Assembly (NCBI RefSeq): GCF_018449655.1
Contig: NZ_JAAVUX010000005.1
Location: 62,001 to 126,000 of the forward strand
From: Pseudomonas sp. dw_358
GTDB lineage: Bacteria; Pseudomonadota; Gammaproteobacteria; Pseudomonadales; Pseudomonadaceae
DNA length: 64,000 nt
Reading direction: 5' to 3'
The position numbers and the translations under genes were made by a program. Each line of letters opens with the position of its first letter. Positions within the stretch are counted from its first letter, which is position 1. Of the stretch, positions 23,574 through 37,847 are shown piece after piece. The notes below the pieces were generated by a model. The model had not been told where the DNA came from, made no database searches, and saw nothing but the letters and a program-made list of their open reading frames with translations.

Positions 23574-25027
23574 AGCGCCTGAGCCTCAGCCAGCGGCTGT
23601 CGATGGTCTTCGCTGTGCTGCTGCTGGCATGCAGCGGTGTATCCGTGTGGCTGCAGGTGCAAGCCAACACCCGTCACGACCAGGAAATGGTCCAGCGATT
23701 GTCGGCCGGGCTGGCGGGTCATATCGCCGGGACCGCGCAACTGATGGACAGCGCCGGCTGGCGGCCGGACGCGGTGCGGGCGCTCTTCGACCAACTGATG
23801 GCGGTGAATCCGGCCGTGGAAGTGTACCTGCTCTCCAAGGATGGCCATGTCGTCGGCAACGCAGCTCCGGAAGGCCATCTGCAGCGGGACCAGGTGTCGC
23901 TGGGTCCGGTGCGCGAATTGCTGTCGGGGGCCAGCCTGCCGATATTTGGTGATGATCCACGCAGCCGCGATGGTCTGAAGGTATTCAGCGTAGCGCCCGT
24001 ACAGGTCAATGGTCATGAAGGCGGTTACGTCTATGTGATCCTCCAGGGCGAGGCTCGGGATGCCTTGGCGGCCAATGTCTCGGGCAACGGAATATTGCGC
24101 ACGACGCTGTGGGCCATGGGCATCATGGCGGCCTTGAGCCTGGTGATGGGGCTGGTGGCTTTTCGCCTGATTACTCGGCCACTGCGTGCGTTGACCGGTG
24201 AAGTGCGGTCGTTGAGCGTCGACGGTCAATCGATCGCCGAAGCGTCCCATGAAACGGTGAACGGTGATGAAATTGCCACCCTGCGCGGCGCATTCGCGCA
24301 GATGCGCTTGCGGATTTCCGAGCAGTGGGCCGAGTTGACCCGTCAGGATCAACAGCGTCGAGACATGCTGGCAAACATTTCCCACGATTTGCGTACGCCC
24401 ATGACGTCACTTCATGGCTATCTGGAGACCCTGAGGCTCAAGGACCACCTGCTGACCAGTGAAGAGCGTCGGCGTTACCTCGATGTCGCCTTGGGGCAAA
24501 GCCGCAAGGTGGGTCGGTTGGCCCAGGAGCTGTTCGAATTGGCGCGGCTTGAGTCCGGGTTAGTGCAACCGGAAGCCGAAAATTTTGCCTTGCCGGACCT
24601 GGTCCAGGACGTCCTGCAAAAATTTGAACTGGCTGCCGAGGCCCGTCGCCAGCAGTTGCTTGTGGATATCCCCACAACACTGAACGTCGTGCGCAGTGAT
24701 CTGGGCATGATTGAGCGAGTGCTCACCAACCTGCTGGACAACGCCATTCGCCATAACCCGCCTGGCACGCAGATTCGTTTGCGATTGATTCAGGAAAACA
24801 GTCGGGTGCGGGTGGAGGTCAGCGACAATGGCAGCGGTATTGCCCCCGAGTTGCGCGAAGGTCTGTTTTCCCGAGTTTCGGCACTGCGTCGGCCGGTTTC
24901 CAGCGAGAGCGGCGGATTGGGGCTGATCATTGTGCAGCGGATGCTGCAGCTCAATGGCAGCGAGATTCGGCTTGTGGACAAAACAGCATCAGGTACGACC
25001 TTTCAGTTTGATCTTGCCTGTGCATAA
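23570..25027 (+). CDS. Sensor histidine kinase, partner of the upstream regulator
   Basis: A 485-residue class I kinase: membrane segment (about 10-29), periplasmic sensor region (30-175), second membrane segment (176-200), HAMP linker (200-255), HisKA with SHDLRTPMTS (His272), and HATPase with TNLLDNAIRHNPPG, DNGSGIAP and GGLGLII. The sensor region has no recognisable fold and no cysteine, so a cysteine-based redox switch there is unlikely. It overlaps the regulator gene by 4 bases (ATGA). The stimulus may be an envelope oxidant, judging from the divergent msrA pair. Confidence 0.93.
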   Translation: MKRLSLSQRLSMVFAVLLLACSGVSVWLQVQANTRHDQEMVQRLSAGLAGHIAGTAQLMDSAGWRPDAVRALFDQLMAVNPAVEVYLLSKDGHVVGNAAPEGHLQRDQVSLGPVRELLSGASLPIFGDDPRSRDGLKVFSVAPVQVNGHEGGYVYVILQGEARDALAANVSGNGILRTTLWAMGIMAALSLVMGLVAFRLITRPLRALTGEVRSLSVDGQSIAEASHETVNGDEIATLRGAFAQMRLRISEQWAELTRQDQQRRDMLANISHDLRTPMTSLHGYLETLRLKDHLLTSEERRRYLDVALGQSRKVGRLAQELFELARLESGLVQPEAENFALPDLVQDVLQKFELAAEARRQQLLVDIPTTLNVVRSDLGMIERVLTNLLDNAIRHNPPGTQIRLRLIQENSRVRVEVSDNGSGIAPELREGLFSRVSALRRPVSSESGGLGLIIVQRMLQLNGSEIRLVDKTASGTTFQFDLACA

Positions 25028-25042
25028 CTGGACAGTCTCGCT

Positions 25043-26413
25043 TCACTTACCAATGCAGAAGCTCGAAAAAATTCGTCCCAGCAGATCATCCGAGCTGAAT
25101 GCGCCTGTGATTTCACCCAAGACCTGCTGCGCCATGCGCAAATCCTCTGCCAGCAACTCCCCTGCCCCGGCCAACGTCAGCTGGTCGCGGCCATGCTGAA
25201 GATATCCACAGGCCCGCTGTAAAGCATCCAAGTGACGCCGGCGCGCGCTGAAGCTGCTTTCGGCGGTCTGTTGATAACCCATGCAGGCTTTCAAGTGCTC
25301 GCGCAGTAGCTCAAGGCCCTCGCCAGTCGATTTGGCACTCAGGCTGATAGTGACATGACCGTCTTCACTCTGCTGCAGGCTCACGGCCTCTCCCGTCAGG
25401 TCCGCTTTGTTGCGGATCAGCGTAACTTTTCCAGCATCCGGCCGGTTTTCGAGGAATTCCGGCCACAGTGCGAAAGGATCATCGGCCTCTGGTGCCGTCG
25501 CATCCACCACCAGCAATACACGATCAGCTTCACCAATGGCCTTGAGTGCTCGCTCCACACCGATTTTTTCGACCTGGTCATCGGTGTCGCGCAGCCCGGC
25601 GGTGTCCACTACGTGCAACGGCATGCCATCAATGTGGATATGTTCCCGCAGCACATCTCGAGTGGTCCCGGCGATATCGGTGACAATGGCCGCTTCACGC
25701 CCCGCCAACAGGTTCAGCAAGCTCGACTTGCCGGCGTTAGGGCGCCCGGCGATCACTACGGTCATGCCATCGCGCAGCAATGCGCCCTGCCCGGCTTCGC
25801 GCTTGACTGTGGATAAATCACTGCGCACTTGGTCGAGCATGCTCAAGACTTTGCCGTCGGCGAGAAAGTCGATTTCCTCCTCAGGAAAGTCGATCGCTGC
25901 TTCGACGTAAATACGCAACCCGATCAGTTGCTCGGTCAAGTGATGCACACGCCGGGAAAATTCGCCCTGCAATGAGCGCAAGGCATTGCGCGCGGCTTGG
26001 GTCGAACTGGCTTCGATCAGGTCGGCAATCGCTTCGGCCTGGGCCAGGTCGAGCTTGTCGTTGAGGAAAGCGCGTTCGCTGAATTCCCCGGGGCGTGCCA
26101 GCCGGCAACCCAGTTCGATGCAGCGCTGCAACAGCATGTCCAGCACGATCGGGCCGCCGTGCCCCTGAAGTTCGAGCACATCTTCACCGGTGAACGAGTT
26201 AGGGCCAGGGAAATAAAGAGCCAGTCCTTCATCGAGCACCTCGTTTTCGGCGGCTTTCATCGGACCGTAATGAGCATACCGAGGCTTGAGATTCCGGCCG
26301 GTGATCGCCAACGCAGCCTTGCTGGCCAGCGGTCCGGACAAGCGGACGATACCCACCCCACCGCGGCCTTGGGCGGTGGCGATGGCAGCGATGGTGTCAC
26401 GAGCAGTGTTCAT
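25043..26413 (-). CDS. mnmE: tRNA modification GTPase MnmE (TrmE)
   Basis: A 456-residue GTPase that works with MnmG on U34 of tRNA. N-terminal formyl-tetrahydrofolate-binding domain (from about 1-120, [11 protein letters not shown]), helical domain, and an inserted G domain with GRPNAGKSS (G1), DIAGTTRD (G2), DTAGL (G3) and NKAD (G4). It ends in the invariant CIGK, whose cysteine is needed for modification. The ATG at 26413 ([19 protein letters not shown]) fits the family; an upstream frame extension is not conserved-looking. Confidence 0.98.
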   Translation of the reverse strand: MNTARDTIAAIATAQGRGGVGIVRLSGPLASKAALAITGRNLKPRYAHYGPMKAAENEVLDEGLALYFPGPNSFTGEDVLELQGHGGPIVLDMLLQRCIELGCRLARPGEFSERAFLNDKLDLAQAEAIADLIEASSTQAARNALRSLQGEFSRRVHHLTEQLIGLRIYVEAAIDFPEEEIDFLADGKVLSMLDQVRSDLSTVKREAGQGALLRDGMTVVIAGRPNAGKSSLLNLLAGREAAIVTDIAGTTRDVLREHIHIDGMPLHVVDTAGLRDTDDQVEKIGVERALKAIGEADRVLLVVDATAPEADDPFALWPEFLENRPDAGKVTLIRNKADLTGEAVSLQQSEDGHVTISLSAKSTGEGLELLREHLKACMGYQQTAESSFSARRRHLDALQRACGYLQHGRDQLTLAGAGELLAEDLRMAQQVLGEITGAFSSDDLLGRIFSSFCIGK

Positions 26414-26457
26414 GGGAGGTCCTCGGCGTGTATCGGCAGTATGAAACATCAGGCAGC

Positions 26458-26482
26458 AAAACGCCCCACGAGGGGGCGTTTT
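26458..26482 (-). terminator. Hairpin terminator after yidC
   Basis: AAAACGCCCC and GGGGCGTTTT form a 10-bp stem around ACGAG. It lies 40 bases past the yidC stop and before mnmE on the shared strand. A perfect DnaA box (TTATCCACA, 26481-26489) begins in its last bases. Confidence 0.6.
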
Positions 26483-26489
26483 ATCCACA
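26481..26489. other. Perfect DnaA box between yidC and mnmE
   Basis: TTATCCACA at 26481-26489, an intergenic match to the strong DnaA box about 2.7 kb from oriC. It could titrate DnaA or affect mnmE transcription; neither is shown. Confidence 0.5.
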
Positions 26490-26521
26490 GGCAGGATCAG
26501 GTGGGCACCTGATTTATCCCG

Positions 26522-28201
26522 TCAGGCGGCGGCTTTCTTCTTGGCGGCGTTCTCGATGCTGCGCGTAATGTACGCTTGTTGCAGGATCGACAACGTGTTG
26601 TTGGTGATCCAGTACATCACCAGACCCGCAGGGAACCACAGGAAGAAGAAGGTGAAGACGATTGGCATCAACTTCATTACCTTGGCTTGCATCGGATCCG
26701 GGGGTGCCGGGTTCAGACGCTGCTGGATGAACATGGTCGCCCCCATGATGATCGGCAGGATGAAGAACGGATCCTTGATCGACAGGTCGGTGATCCACAA
26801 CAGCCAAGGTGCCTGGCGCATTTCAACGCTTTCGAGCAGTACCCAGTACAGTGAAAGGAAGACCGGCATCTGCACCACGATCGGCAAGCAGCCACCGAGG
26901 GGGTTGATCTTCTCTTTCTTGTACAGCTCCATCATGGCTTGCGACATTTTCTGCCGGTCATCGCCATGTTGTTCCTTGAGCTGTGCCACTTTCGGCGCCA
27001 CACCGCGCATCCGCGCCATGGACTTGTAGCTGGCCGCCGAGAGTGGGAAAAACAGCATTTTGATCAGGAAGGTCAGGCAGATAATCGAGAAGCCCCAGTT
27101 ACCGAGGATCGCGTGAATGTGCTTGAGCAACCAGAAGATCGGTTGGGCAATGAACCACAGGTGGCCGTAGTCGACCGTCAACTCCAGGCCTGGGGACAAC
27201 GCGGCCAGTTTGTCCTGGATTTTCGGACCGGCATACAGCGTGCTCGACGTCTCGACCTTGGCACCCGGTGCGGCAGTCAGAGTAGGCCCTGTAAAACCGA
27301 TGATGTAGTTGCCTTGACTGTCCTTGCGGGTCGACATGACGTTGCTGTCGGACTTCTGTGGAATCCAGGCAGTTACAAAATAGTGCTGCAACCAAGCTAC
27401 CCAGCCACCTTGTTCGGTTTCTTTCAGGTTGCCTTTGTCCATGTCTTTCATGGATACCTTGGTGTACGGCTGGTTGGCCGTCCACAAGGCCGCGCCCAGG
27501 AAGGTAGCGGTGCTGGTGGCGGTGCTGGCCGACGGATCGGCGCTGGCGTCACGCTTGAGCTGGGCAAACAGGTTACCCGACCAAGGCTGAGCGCTCTGGT
27601 TGTCGATCAAGTAAGAGACGACCAGGTCGTATTCGCCGCGCTTGAAGCTGAAACGCTTGATGTAGTTGACGCCGGCGTCGGTGAACTTCAGGTCCACCAC
27701 CAGTTGATCCTGGCCATCGACCATCTGATAGCTTTTCTGTGCCGAAGTGAACAGGGGGCGGCCGGTACTGCGCGCATCGGGGCCGTTGGCGCCGATCAGA
27801 CCACTTTGCGCTTCATAAACACGCTCGCCGCCGTTATCGAACAGCTGGAACGGAACGTCCGGATGGTCTTGGCGGCGTGGGTATTTGGGCAGCGTCAACT
27901 GCACAACATCACCACCCACAGGGTCGATAGCCAGATCGATGACGTCGGTGTTGACCCGGATCAGGTCTTTGCTGACCGCGACAGGCGCGGCAACTGCGGC
28001 GGCGTTGGGCTCCGGATTGGCGCTCGGGACGTCAGTATTGGCTGGCGTAGACGGGCTTACGCCTGGCACATCCGCAGGGGAATTGCTGGCAACATTCTGA
28101 GTCGGCATGGGCGCCTGACCATAGTCCTGGTTCCATTTCAGGACCATGACGTAGGCCACGATTGCCAGTGCGACGATCAGGATCGTGCGTTTAATATCCA
28201 T
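26522..28201 (-). CDS. yidC: Membrane protein insertase YidC
   Basis: A 559-residue Oxa1-family insertase. The N-terminal anchor starts MDIKRTILIVALAIVAYVMV; a large periplasmic beta-supersandwich domain follows (about 60-340), and the conserved core of five membrane helices lies at about 355-545 (WGFSIICLTFLIKMLFFPLS, YKKEKINPLGGCLPIVVQMP). It inserts inner-membrane proteins alone or with SecYEG. The ATG at 28201 is the standard start; it lies 2 bases after the yidD stop. Confidence 0.98.
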   Translation of the reverse strand: MDIKRTILIVALAIVAYVMVLKWNQDYGQAPMPTQNVASNSPADVPGVSPSTPANTDVPSANPEPNAAAVAAPVAVSKDLIRVNTDVIDLAIDPVGGDVVQLTLPKYPRRQDHPDVPFQLFDNGGERVYEAQSGLIGANGPDARSTGRPLFTSAQKSYQMVDGQDQLVVDLKFTDAGVNYIKRFSFKRGEYDLVVSYLIDNQSAQPWSGNLFAQLKRDASADPSASTATSTATFLGAALWTANQPYTKVSMKDMDKGNLKETEQGGWVAWLQHYFVTAWIPQKSDSNVMSTRKDSQGNYIIGFTGPTLTAAPGAKVETSSTLYAGPKIQDKLAALSPGLELTVDYGHLWFIAQPIFWLLKHIHAILGNWGFSIICLTFLIKMLFFPLSAASYKSMARMRGVAPKVAQLKEQHGDDRQKMSQAMMELYKKEKINPLGGCLPIVVQMPVFLSLYWVLLESVEMRQAPWLLWITDLSIKDPFFILPIIMGATMFIQQRLNPAPPDPMQAKVMKLMPIVFTFFFLWFPAGLVMYWITNNTLSILQQAYITRSIENAAKKKAAA

Positions 28202-28203
28202 GA

Positions 28204-28449
28204 TTACTCGGCTATCGAAGAAATACGGGGTGATGGAGCTGTCGGAACCGGATCGTAGCCTCCGGCGTTCCATGGGTGGCAACGCCCGATGCGACGCAGG
28301 GACAGCCAGCCGCCGCGCAGAATGCCATGAACTTCGATGGCTTCCAACGCGTAGCAGGAACAAGAGGGGTAGAAACGACAGTGATTTGCCATTAACGGGC
28401 TAATGGCGTAGCGATAGAACTGGATCGGCAGGATCACCAGTTTACGCAT
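28204..28449 (-). CDS. yidD: Membrane protein insertion efficiency factor YidD
   Basis: An 81-residue protein with the family pattern: [19 protein letters not shown], then [15 protein letters not shown] with its cysteines, and [14 protein letters not shown]. It helps nascent inner-membrane proteins reach YidC. The start at 28449 lies inside the end of rnpA (8-base overlap), the usual rnpA-yidD-yidC arrangement. Confidence 0.96.
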   Translation of the reverse strand: MRKLVILPIQFYRYAISPLMANHCRFYPSCSCYALEAIEVHGILRGGWLSLRRIGRCHPWNAGGYDPVPTAPSPRISSIAE

Positions 28450-28843
28450 CTTGACTGCCCACCCCTTCAGATACGGCGTTGACCGTCGGAACGGGCCGAC
28501 TGCGTGCGAGGCGCTTCCAGAGTTTGCCAAAATGCTGGTGCAACTCCGGGTTTTCAACGTCGCCCAAACCCTTTCGCGCGACAATGACGATGTCCCAGCC
28601 CACCAGAATCTCCTGGTGAAGACGAAACGAGTCACGCATCAGGCGCTTCAGACGATTGCGCTCAACGGAGAGCTTGACGCTTTTTTTCCCGATGACCAGC
28701 CCGAGACGGGGATGATCGAGACCGTTTTCACGCGCAAGGAGCAGGAGGTTTTTCCCTGGAACCTTGCCGGATGGGGAGTCGAAGACTGCTTTGAAGTGCC
28801 GGGCGGTCAGAAGACGCTTTTCCCGACTGAAGTCCTGACTCAC
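28442..28843 (-). CDS. rnpA: Ribonuclease P protein component
   Basis: A 133-residue basic protein that binds the RNase P RNA for tRNA 5' maturation. It begins at the GTG at 28843 ([21 protein letters not shown]), matching the start in other Pseudomonas, and carries the RNR signature [19 protein letters not shown] (about 50-68). A longer upstream frame runs into rpmH and is rejected. It lies 16 bases after rpmH and overlaps yidD. Confidence 0.96.
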   Translation of the reverse strand: MSQDFSREKRLLTARHFKAVFDSPSGKVPGKNLLLLARENGLDHPRLGLVIGKKSVKLSVERNRLKRLMRDSFRLHQEILVGWDIVIVARKGLGDVENPELHQHFGKLWKRLARSRPVPTVNAVSEGVGSQDA

Positions 28844-28859
28844 CCCCTGTGCCGAATGA

Positions 28860-28994
28860 TCAAACTGCCAGACGCTTACGGCCCTTGGCGCGACGACGCG
28901 ACAGGACGGTACGGCCGTTTTTGGTGGCCATGCGAGCACGGAAACCGTGGGTGCGGGCGCGCTTGATGGTGCTGGGTTGGAAAGTACGTTTCAT
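28860..28994 (-). CDS. rpmH: 50S ribosomal protein L34
   Basis: A 44-residue, very basic protein read directly from the minus strand: [20 protein letters not shown] at the start and [12 protein letters not shown] at the end. It is one of the last proteins assembled on the large subunit. It is the first gene left of oriC, transcribed away from dnaA, and leads the rpmH-rnpA-yidD-yidC cluster. Confidence 0.97.
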   Translation of the reverse strand: MKRTFQPSTIKRARTHGFRARMATKNGRTVLSRRRAKGRKRLAV

Positions 28995-29159
28995 GGCGTG
29001 TTACCTGGTTCGTCCACAACGGGCCGGAATGGCCCCCGTTTTAAGAGACCGGCGATTCTAGTGAATGCAGGGGCTCAGGTCAATTTCCAACCCCCTATTA
29101 CTTTGCAAGCCGGTTACCGCCGGTCTGGTAACCCCTGCCGTCGTTTCTATCAAATGACT

Positions 29160-29520
29160 GGATTTGATGGACGCTCAACATAAAATTAAGGAAGAACCTT
29201 TTTTAAAGCTTTTTTGTAAAGCTTATAGATATTAAGCAGGCGAATTTCTGTGGATAAGTCTCTACAGACCTTATTTTACCTCATGTACAGAGATGGGGTA
29301 GCTTGTCGAGAAGCGGTGCTGCGGCTGTGTGGCACCTTCGGATAAGCTGTGCATGAAAGCGTCACTTATCAACAGCCTGTTTATCCACAGGTTTCCACCC
29401 CCGGTTGTGCAGAACCCTCATGCATGGTTATGCACAGGGTTTATCCACACGGCTTCGGCGCGTTATTTCGTCATCCATGACGCCCTTGCCACCTATTCAG
29501 TAGGTGCTGCGTGTGGATAA
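29160..29520. other. Chromosomal replication origin oriC
   Basis: The 608-base gap between rpmH and dnaA holds no gene. An AT-rich stretch (about 29180-29240, with TTTTTTAAAGCTTTTTTGT) is followed by four perfect DnaA boxes: TGTGGATAA at 29249 and 29512, TTATCCACA at 29381 and 29441. Near matches are TTATCAACA (29366) and TTATGCACA (29428). ATGTACAGAGA lies at 29283-29293. The rpmH-dnaA gap is the known functional origin in P. putida and P. aeruginosa. The box at 29512 lies 91 bases before dnaA and may also serve dnaA autoregulation. Confidence 0.95.
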
Positions 29521-29602
29521 GTCCTGCGCACGCCGGTACAATGGCCGCTGTTTTTGCCTCCCGGCTTTTCACCATCCCGGCTTTCGATATCAGGGGAACT
29601 CC

Positions 29603-31108
<1,506 letters not shown>

Positions 31109-31146
31109 TGATGTCGATGCAGCTTATCAAGGCAAGGGACTAGACC

Positions 31147-32250
31147 ATGCATTTCACCATTCAACGCGAAGCCCTGTTGAAGCCACTGCAACTGGTCGCC
31201 GGCGTCGTCGAGCGCCGCCAGACCCTGCCGGTGTTGTCCAACGTATTGCTGGTTGTCGAAGGCCAGCAGTTGTCATTGACCGGTACCGATCTTGAAGTCG
31301 AACTGGTAGGCCGCGTGCAATTGGAAGAGTCCGCCGAGCCGGGTGAAATCACCGTACCTGCGCGCAAGCTGATGGACATCTGCAAAAGCCTGCCCAACGA
31401 CGCGTTGATTGACATCAAGGTCGATGACGCCAAGCTGGTGGTCAAGGCCGGGCGCAGCCGCTTCACCCTGTCCACGCTGCCGGCAAACGATTTTCCCACC
31501 GTGGAAGAAGGTCCAGGCTCATTGACCTGCAGCCTGGCGCAGAGCAAGCTGCGCCGCTTGATCGAGCGCACCAGCTTCGCCATGGCTCAACAGGACGTGC
31601 GTTACTACCTGAACGGCATGTTACTGGAAGTTTCTGCGGGAATCATGCGTGCGGTCGCTACCGACGGTCATCGCTTGGCCATGTGTTCCATGCAGGCGGA
31701 TATCGGTCAGCCGGATCGCCATCAGGTCATCGTGCCGCGCAAAGGGATTCTGGAACTGGCGCGGTTGCTCACCGAGCCGGATGGCCTGGTCAGCATCGTT
31801 CTGGGTCAGCACCACATCCGTGCGACGACCGGTGAATTCACGTTCACTTCGAAATTGGTTGACGGCAAATTTCCCGACTACGAGCGCGTGCTGCCCAAAG
31901 GCGGTGACAAGCTGGTGCTGGGTGATCGTCAGGCGTTGCGCGAAGCCTTCAGCCGTACTGCCATTTTGTCCAACGAAAAGTACCGCGGCATTCGTCTGCA
32001 ATTGGCAACCGGCCAGCTGAAGATCCAGGCCAATAACCCCGAGCAGGAAGAGGCCGAGGAGGAAATCGGCGTCGACTACACCGGCGGTGATCTGGAAATC
32101 GGTTTTAACGTCAGCTATTTGCTCGACGTGCTGGGGGTGATGACCACTGAACAGGTACGCTTGATCTTGTCCGATTCCAACAGCAGCGCGCTGGTTCAGG
32201 AGTCCGACAACGACGACTCGGCCTACGTTGTCATGCCTATGCGCCTATAG
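31147..32250 (+). CDS. dnaN: DNA polymerase III beta sliding clamp
   Basis: A 367-residue clamp of three repeated domains that forms a ring dimer on DNA and tethers polymerases. It starts [24 protein letters not shown] and ends with the conserved VVMPMRL. It lies 38 bases after dnaA, with the recF start 19 bases past its stop. Confidence 0.98.
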   Translation: MHFTIQREALLKPLQLVAGVVERRQTLPVLSNVLLVVEGQQLSLTGTDLEVELVGRVQLEESAEPGEITVPARKLMDICKSLPNDALIDIKVDDAKLVVKAGRSRFTLSTLPANDFPTVEEGPGSLTCSLAQSKLRRLIERTSFAMAQQDVRYYLNGMLLEVSAGIMRAVATDGHRLAMCSMQADIGQPDRHQVIVPRKGILELARLLTEPDGLVSIVLGQHHIRATTGEFTFTSKLVDGKFPDYERVLPKGGDKLVLGDRQALREAFSRTAILSNEKYRGIRLQLATGQLKIQANNPEQEEAEEEIGVDYTGGDLEIGFNVSYLLDVLGVMTTEQVRLILSDSNSSALVQESDNDDSAYVVMPMRL

Positions 32251-32269
32251 TCCGGCCAGTAGACTCCAG

Positions 32270-35795
<3,526 letters not shown>

Positions 35796-35857
35796 TTCAT
35801 GTCGATGGGCACATCAAGTGTCGCAAGTGGGCGGATTATTGTCGCCTGGTTATAAAA

Positions 35858-35885
35858 AACCCCAGCCTCAAAGGCTGGGGTTTTT
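35858..35885 (+). terminator. Rho-independent terminator after gyrB
   Basis: AACCCCAGCCT and AGGCTGGGGTT form an 11-bp stem with a short loop, followed by TTTTTG on the plus strand and a T-run on the minus strand. It marks the end of the dnaA-dnaN-recF-gyrB cluster and the left border of the accessory ATPase cassette. Confidence 0.9.
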
Positions 35886-35966
35886 GTTTTGGGTACTAAT
35901 CATGAGTGATACTATTTCTGGAAAGGGAATATCTATGAAATCTCCGCATGAGGAATTGCCGCTCCT

Positions 35967-37019
35967 ATGCTGAAAAAAATCAGCGTCAAAAATTTCACAG
36001 TTTTTCGTGAGTTGAGCCTGAATTGTTGCTCAGGACTGAACATCGTCGTCGGCGAAAATGGCATGGGGAAGACGCATCTGTTGAAAGCTGCGTATGCCCT
36101 GATTGCTACTGCTGCTGAAGCTGCCAAAAAGCCAAACTCAGCTGATCCTACCAAAACGCATTTACAAAAAGCCTATGCCGAAAAGTTGATTGGGGTCTTT
36201 AGGCCTGAATCGGTAGGTAGGCTTGCTCGACGAAAACAAGGTCGAGATCGCTGTGAGATTTCGCTTTCGTTCGATGAAGTGGCCTTTGACACCACGATTA
36301 GCTTTGCCACCAGCGCCAAAACCGATGTTCAGATCGAAAAGCTGCCTTCCCGTTGGGACAAGCAAAGCCCGCTGTATATCCCTACTAGGGAGCTACTCAC
36401 GATTTTTCCTGGTTTTGTTTCGGTGTATGAGGGGCACTATCTAGAGTTCGAAGAAACGTGGCGTGATACGTGTATTCACTTAGGTGCTCCGACATTGAAA
36501 GGCCCTAGAGAAAAGCGCGCAAGCGAGCTACTGAAGCCTATTGAGCAGGCTATGGGCGGGAAGGTCATTTTAGATACAAACGGGCGTTTCTATCTGAAAA
36601 TTCCCGGCAGTGGCACCATGGAGATGCCTCTGGTAGCCGAGGGACTAAGGAAACTGGCAATGCTTGCCCGCCTGATCGCAACAGGGTCGGTGCTCGACAA
36701 AGGATATCTATTTTGGGATGAGCCTGAGGCCAACCTTAACCCACGCTTGATTCTTTTGGTTGCCACAGTCATCCACACGCTTGCGAAACAAGGGGTACAG
36801 GTTTTCATTGCTACACACAGCTTCTTTTTACTTAAGGAGCTAGACCTGTTGGCGCGCCAAGACCCCTACCCCCTTCGTTTTTGGGGGCTGCAACGCGAAG
36901 AAGCTTCAGAAGGAGTTTTTGTTGAAGAGGTCGAGTCCTTGAAGGAGTTGACGAATCTCGTGGCCCTTGATGAAGAGCTTGCTCAGTATGACCGCGAACT
37001 GAGCCTCGCCAATGGTTGA
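35967..37019 (+). CDS. AAA/ABC-type ATPase, first gene of a candidate defence pair
   Basis: A 350-residue cytosolic ATPase of the AAA_21/AAA_15 (SMC/ABC-like) kind. Walker A is GENGMGKT (29-36), a degenerate ABC signature is [11 protein letters not shown] (223-233), Walker B is YLFWDEP (247-253) with the D-loop ANLNP, and the switch histidine is His284 in IATHS. There is no coiled-coil arm and no TOPRIM domain, unlike OLD nucleases. GAGGAA lies about 11 bases before the ATG at 35967. It overlaps the next gene by 8 bases (ATGGTTGA). Base composition is more AT-rich than the core genes. The defence role is inferred from ATPase-nuclease pairing in other systems. Confidence 0.8.
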   Translation: MLKKISVKNFTVFRELSLNCCSGLNIVVGENGMGKTHLLKAAYALIATAAEAAKKPNSADPTKTHLQKAYAEKLIGVFRPESVGRLARRKQGRDRCEISLSFDEVAFDTTISFATSAKTDVQIEKLPSRWDKQSPLYIPTRELLTIFPGFVSVYEGHYLEFEETWRDTCIHLGAPTLKGPREKRASELLKPIEQAMGGKVILDTNGRFYLKIPGSGTMEMPLVAEGLRKLAMLARLIATGSVLDKGYLFWDEPEANLNPRLILLVATVIHTLAKQGVQVFIATHSFFLLKELDLLARQDPYPLRFWGLQREEASEGVFVEEVESLKELTNLVALDEELAQYDRELSLANG

Positions 37020-37608
37020 TATCGTAGAAGGAGGGCTGACTTTTTCATTTGGGGCTGGCTGGCAGGCAATCAAATATGATGAAACGGCTTGGTACGCCAA
37101 TCAGATGAGGAGCGGAGGTAGCGGGCTTAAGGCCATGGATATTCTGGCGTGCAAGCAAAACAGCCATTGGTGGATAGAAATAAAAGACTGCGATGGGCAC
37201 GAGACAGCAAGCACCCCTAGGATTTCTCCTGCTGATCCAGTCGGGGTAGATCAGACAAGGGCCTGGATCAATACTCAGAACTTTGCAGGGTCAGTCAAAG
37301 CTCAACGAAAGAAGCTGTTTATCATCGATGAGGTGATGCAGAAATTTCGGGATACCCTGACCAGCGCTGTTGTGGCTCAAAGACTTCGGAGTGCCGAGTT
37401 GCACCCGTTCATTGCGCCCTCTCACACCAATGAATCGCTTGTTATTGTTCTTGTTCTTACGTGGGGGCTTCCCGATTACGCTCGCCTAGCTTCGCGGTTG
37501 CAGCAAAAGCTGAACACAGCACTTGTGCCCTACGGCATGACCGGATTTGTGGTTAATCAAAACTGCCAAGTGCCTGGGCTTGATCCTGCGATAACCCGAA
37601 CGGTTTGA
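37012..37608 (+). CDS. Putative PD-(D/E)xK-type nuclease, second gene of the pair
   Basis: A 198-residue protein of no family I can name. The segment [10 protein letters not shown]...WWIEIKD gives Asp43, Glu56 and Lys58, the D-x12-E-x-K pattern of PD-(D/E)xK nucleases on two beta-strands; an acidic residue in the preceding helix (Glu24) also fits. No membrane segment or signal peptide is present. The start lies inside the end of the ATPase gene, so the two proteins are probably made in fixed ratio and act together. Nuclease activity is inferred from the motif only. Confidence 0.65.
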   Translation: MVDIVEGGLTFSFGAGWQAIKYDETAWYANQMRSGGSGLKAMDILACKQNSHWWIEIKDCDGHETASTPRISPADPVGVDQTRAWINTQNFAGSVKAQRKKLFIIDEVMQKFRDTLTSAVVAQRLRSAELHPFIAPSHTNESLVIVLVLTWGLPDYARLASRLQQKLNTALVPYGMTGFVVNQNCQVPGLDPAITRTV

Positions 37609-37814
37609 GTATTGTTCAGCCCCTGCTCAACCAGACGAACATAGCTGGAATTTTGGAAACGTCAATAATTCTGGCTGCAAATCAGGCAAACGACTTTTTA
37701 TCTGGCACAATTGCGACAGGAATGATGGCCATTTTCGTTCCCAGCCTGAGATTTCGCAAGGTCGAGAAACGACACTTAATGTGCCCATCGACATTCAGCG
37801 TTCCAGCCAAAAAA

Positions 37815-37843
37815 AAGCCCGGCACTGAGTGCCGGGCTTTTTG
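37815..37843. terminator. Bidirectional terminator between the cassette and the LysR gene
   Basis: AGCCCGGCACT and AGTGCCGGGCT (37816-37838) form an 11-bp stem around G, with TTTTTG on the plus strand and eight T on the minus strand. It ends both the ATPase-nuclease transcript and the convergent LysR transcript. The rest of 37609-37847 holds nothing I recognise. Confidence 0.9.
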
Positions 37844-37847
37844 TTGC

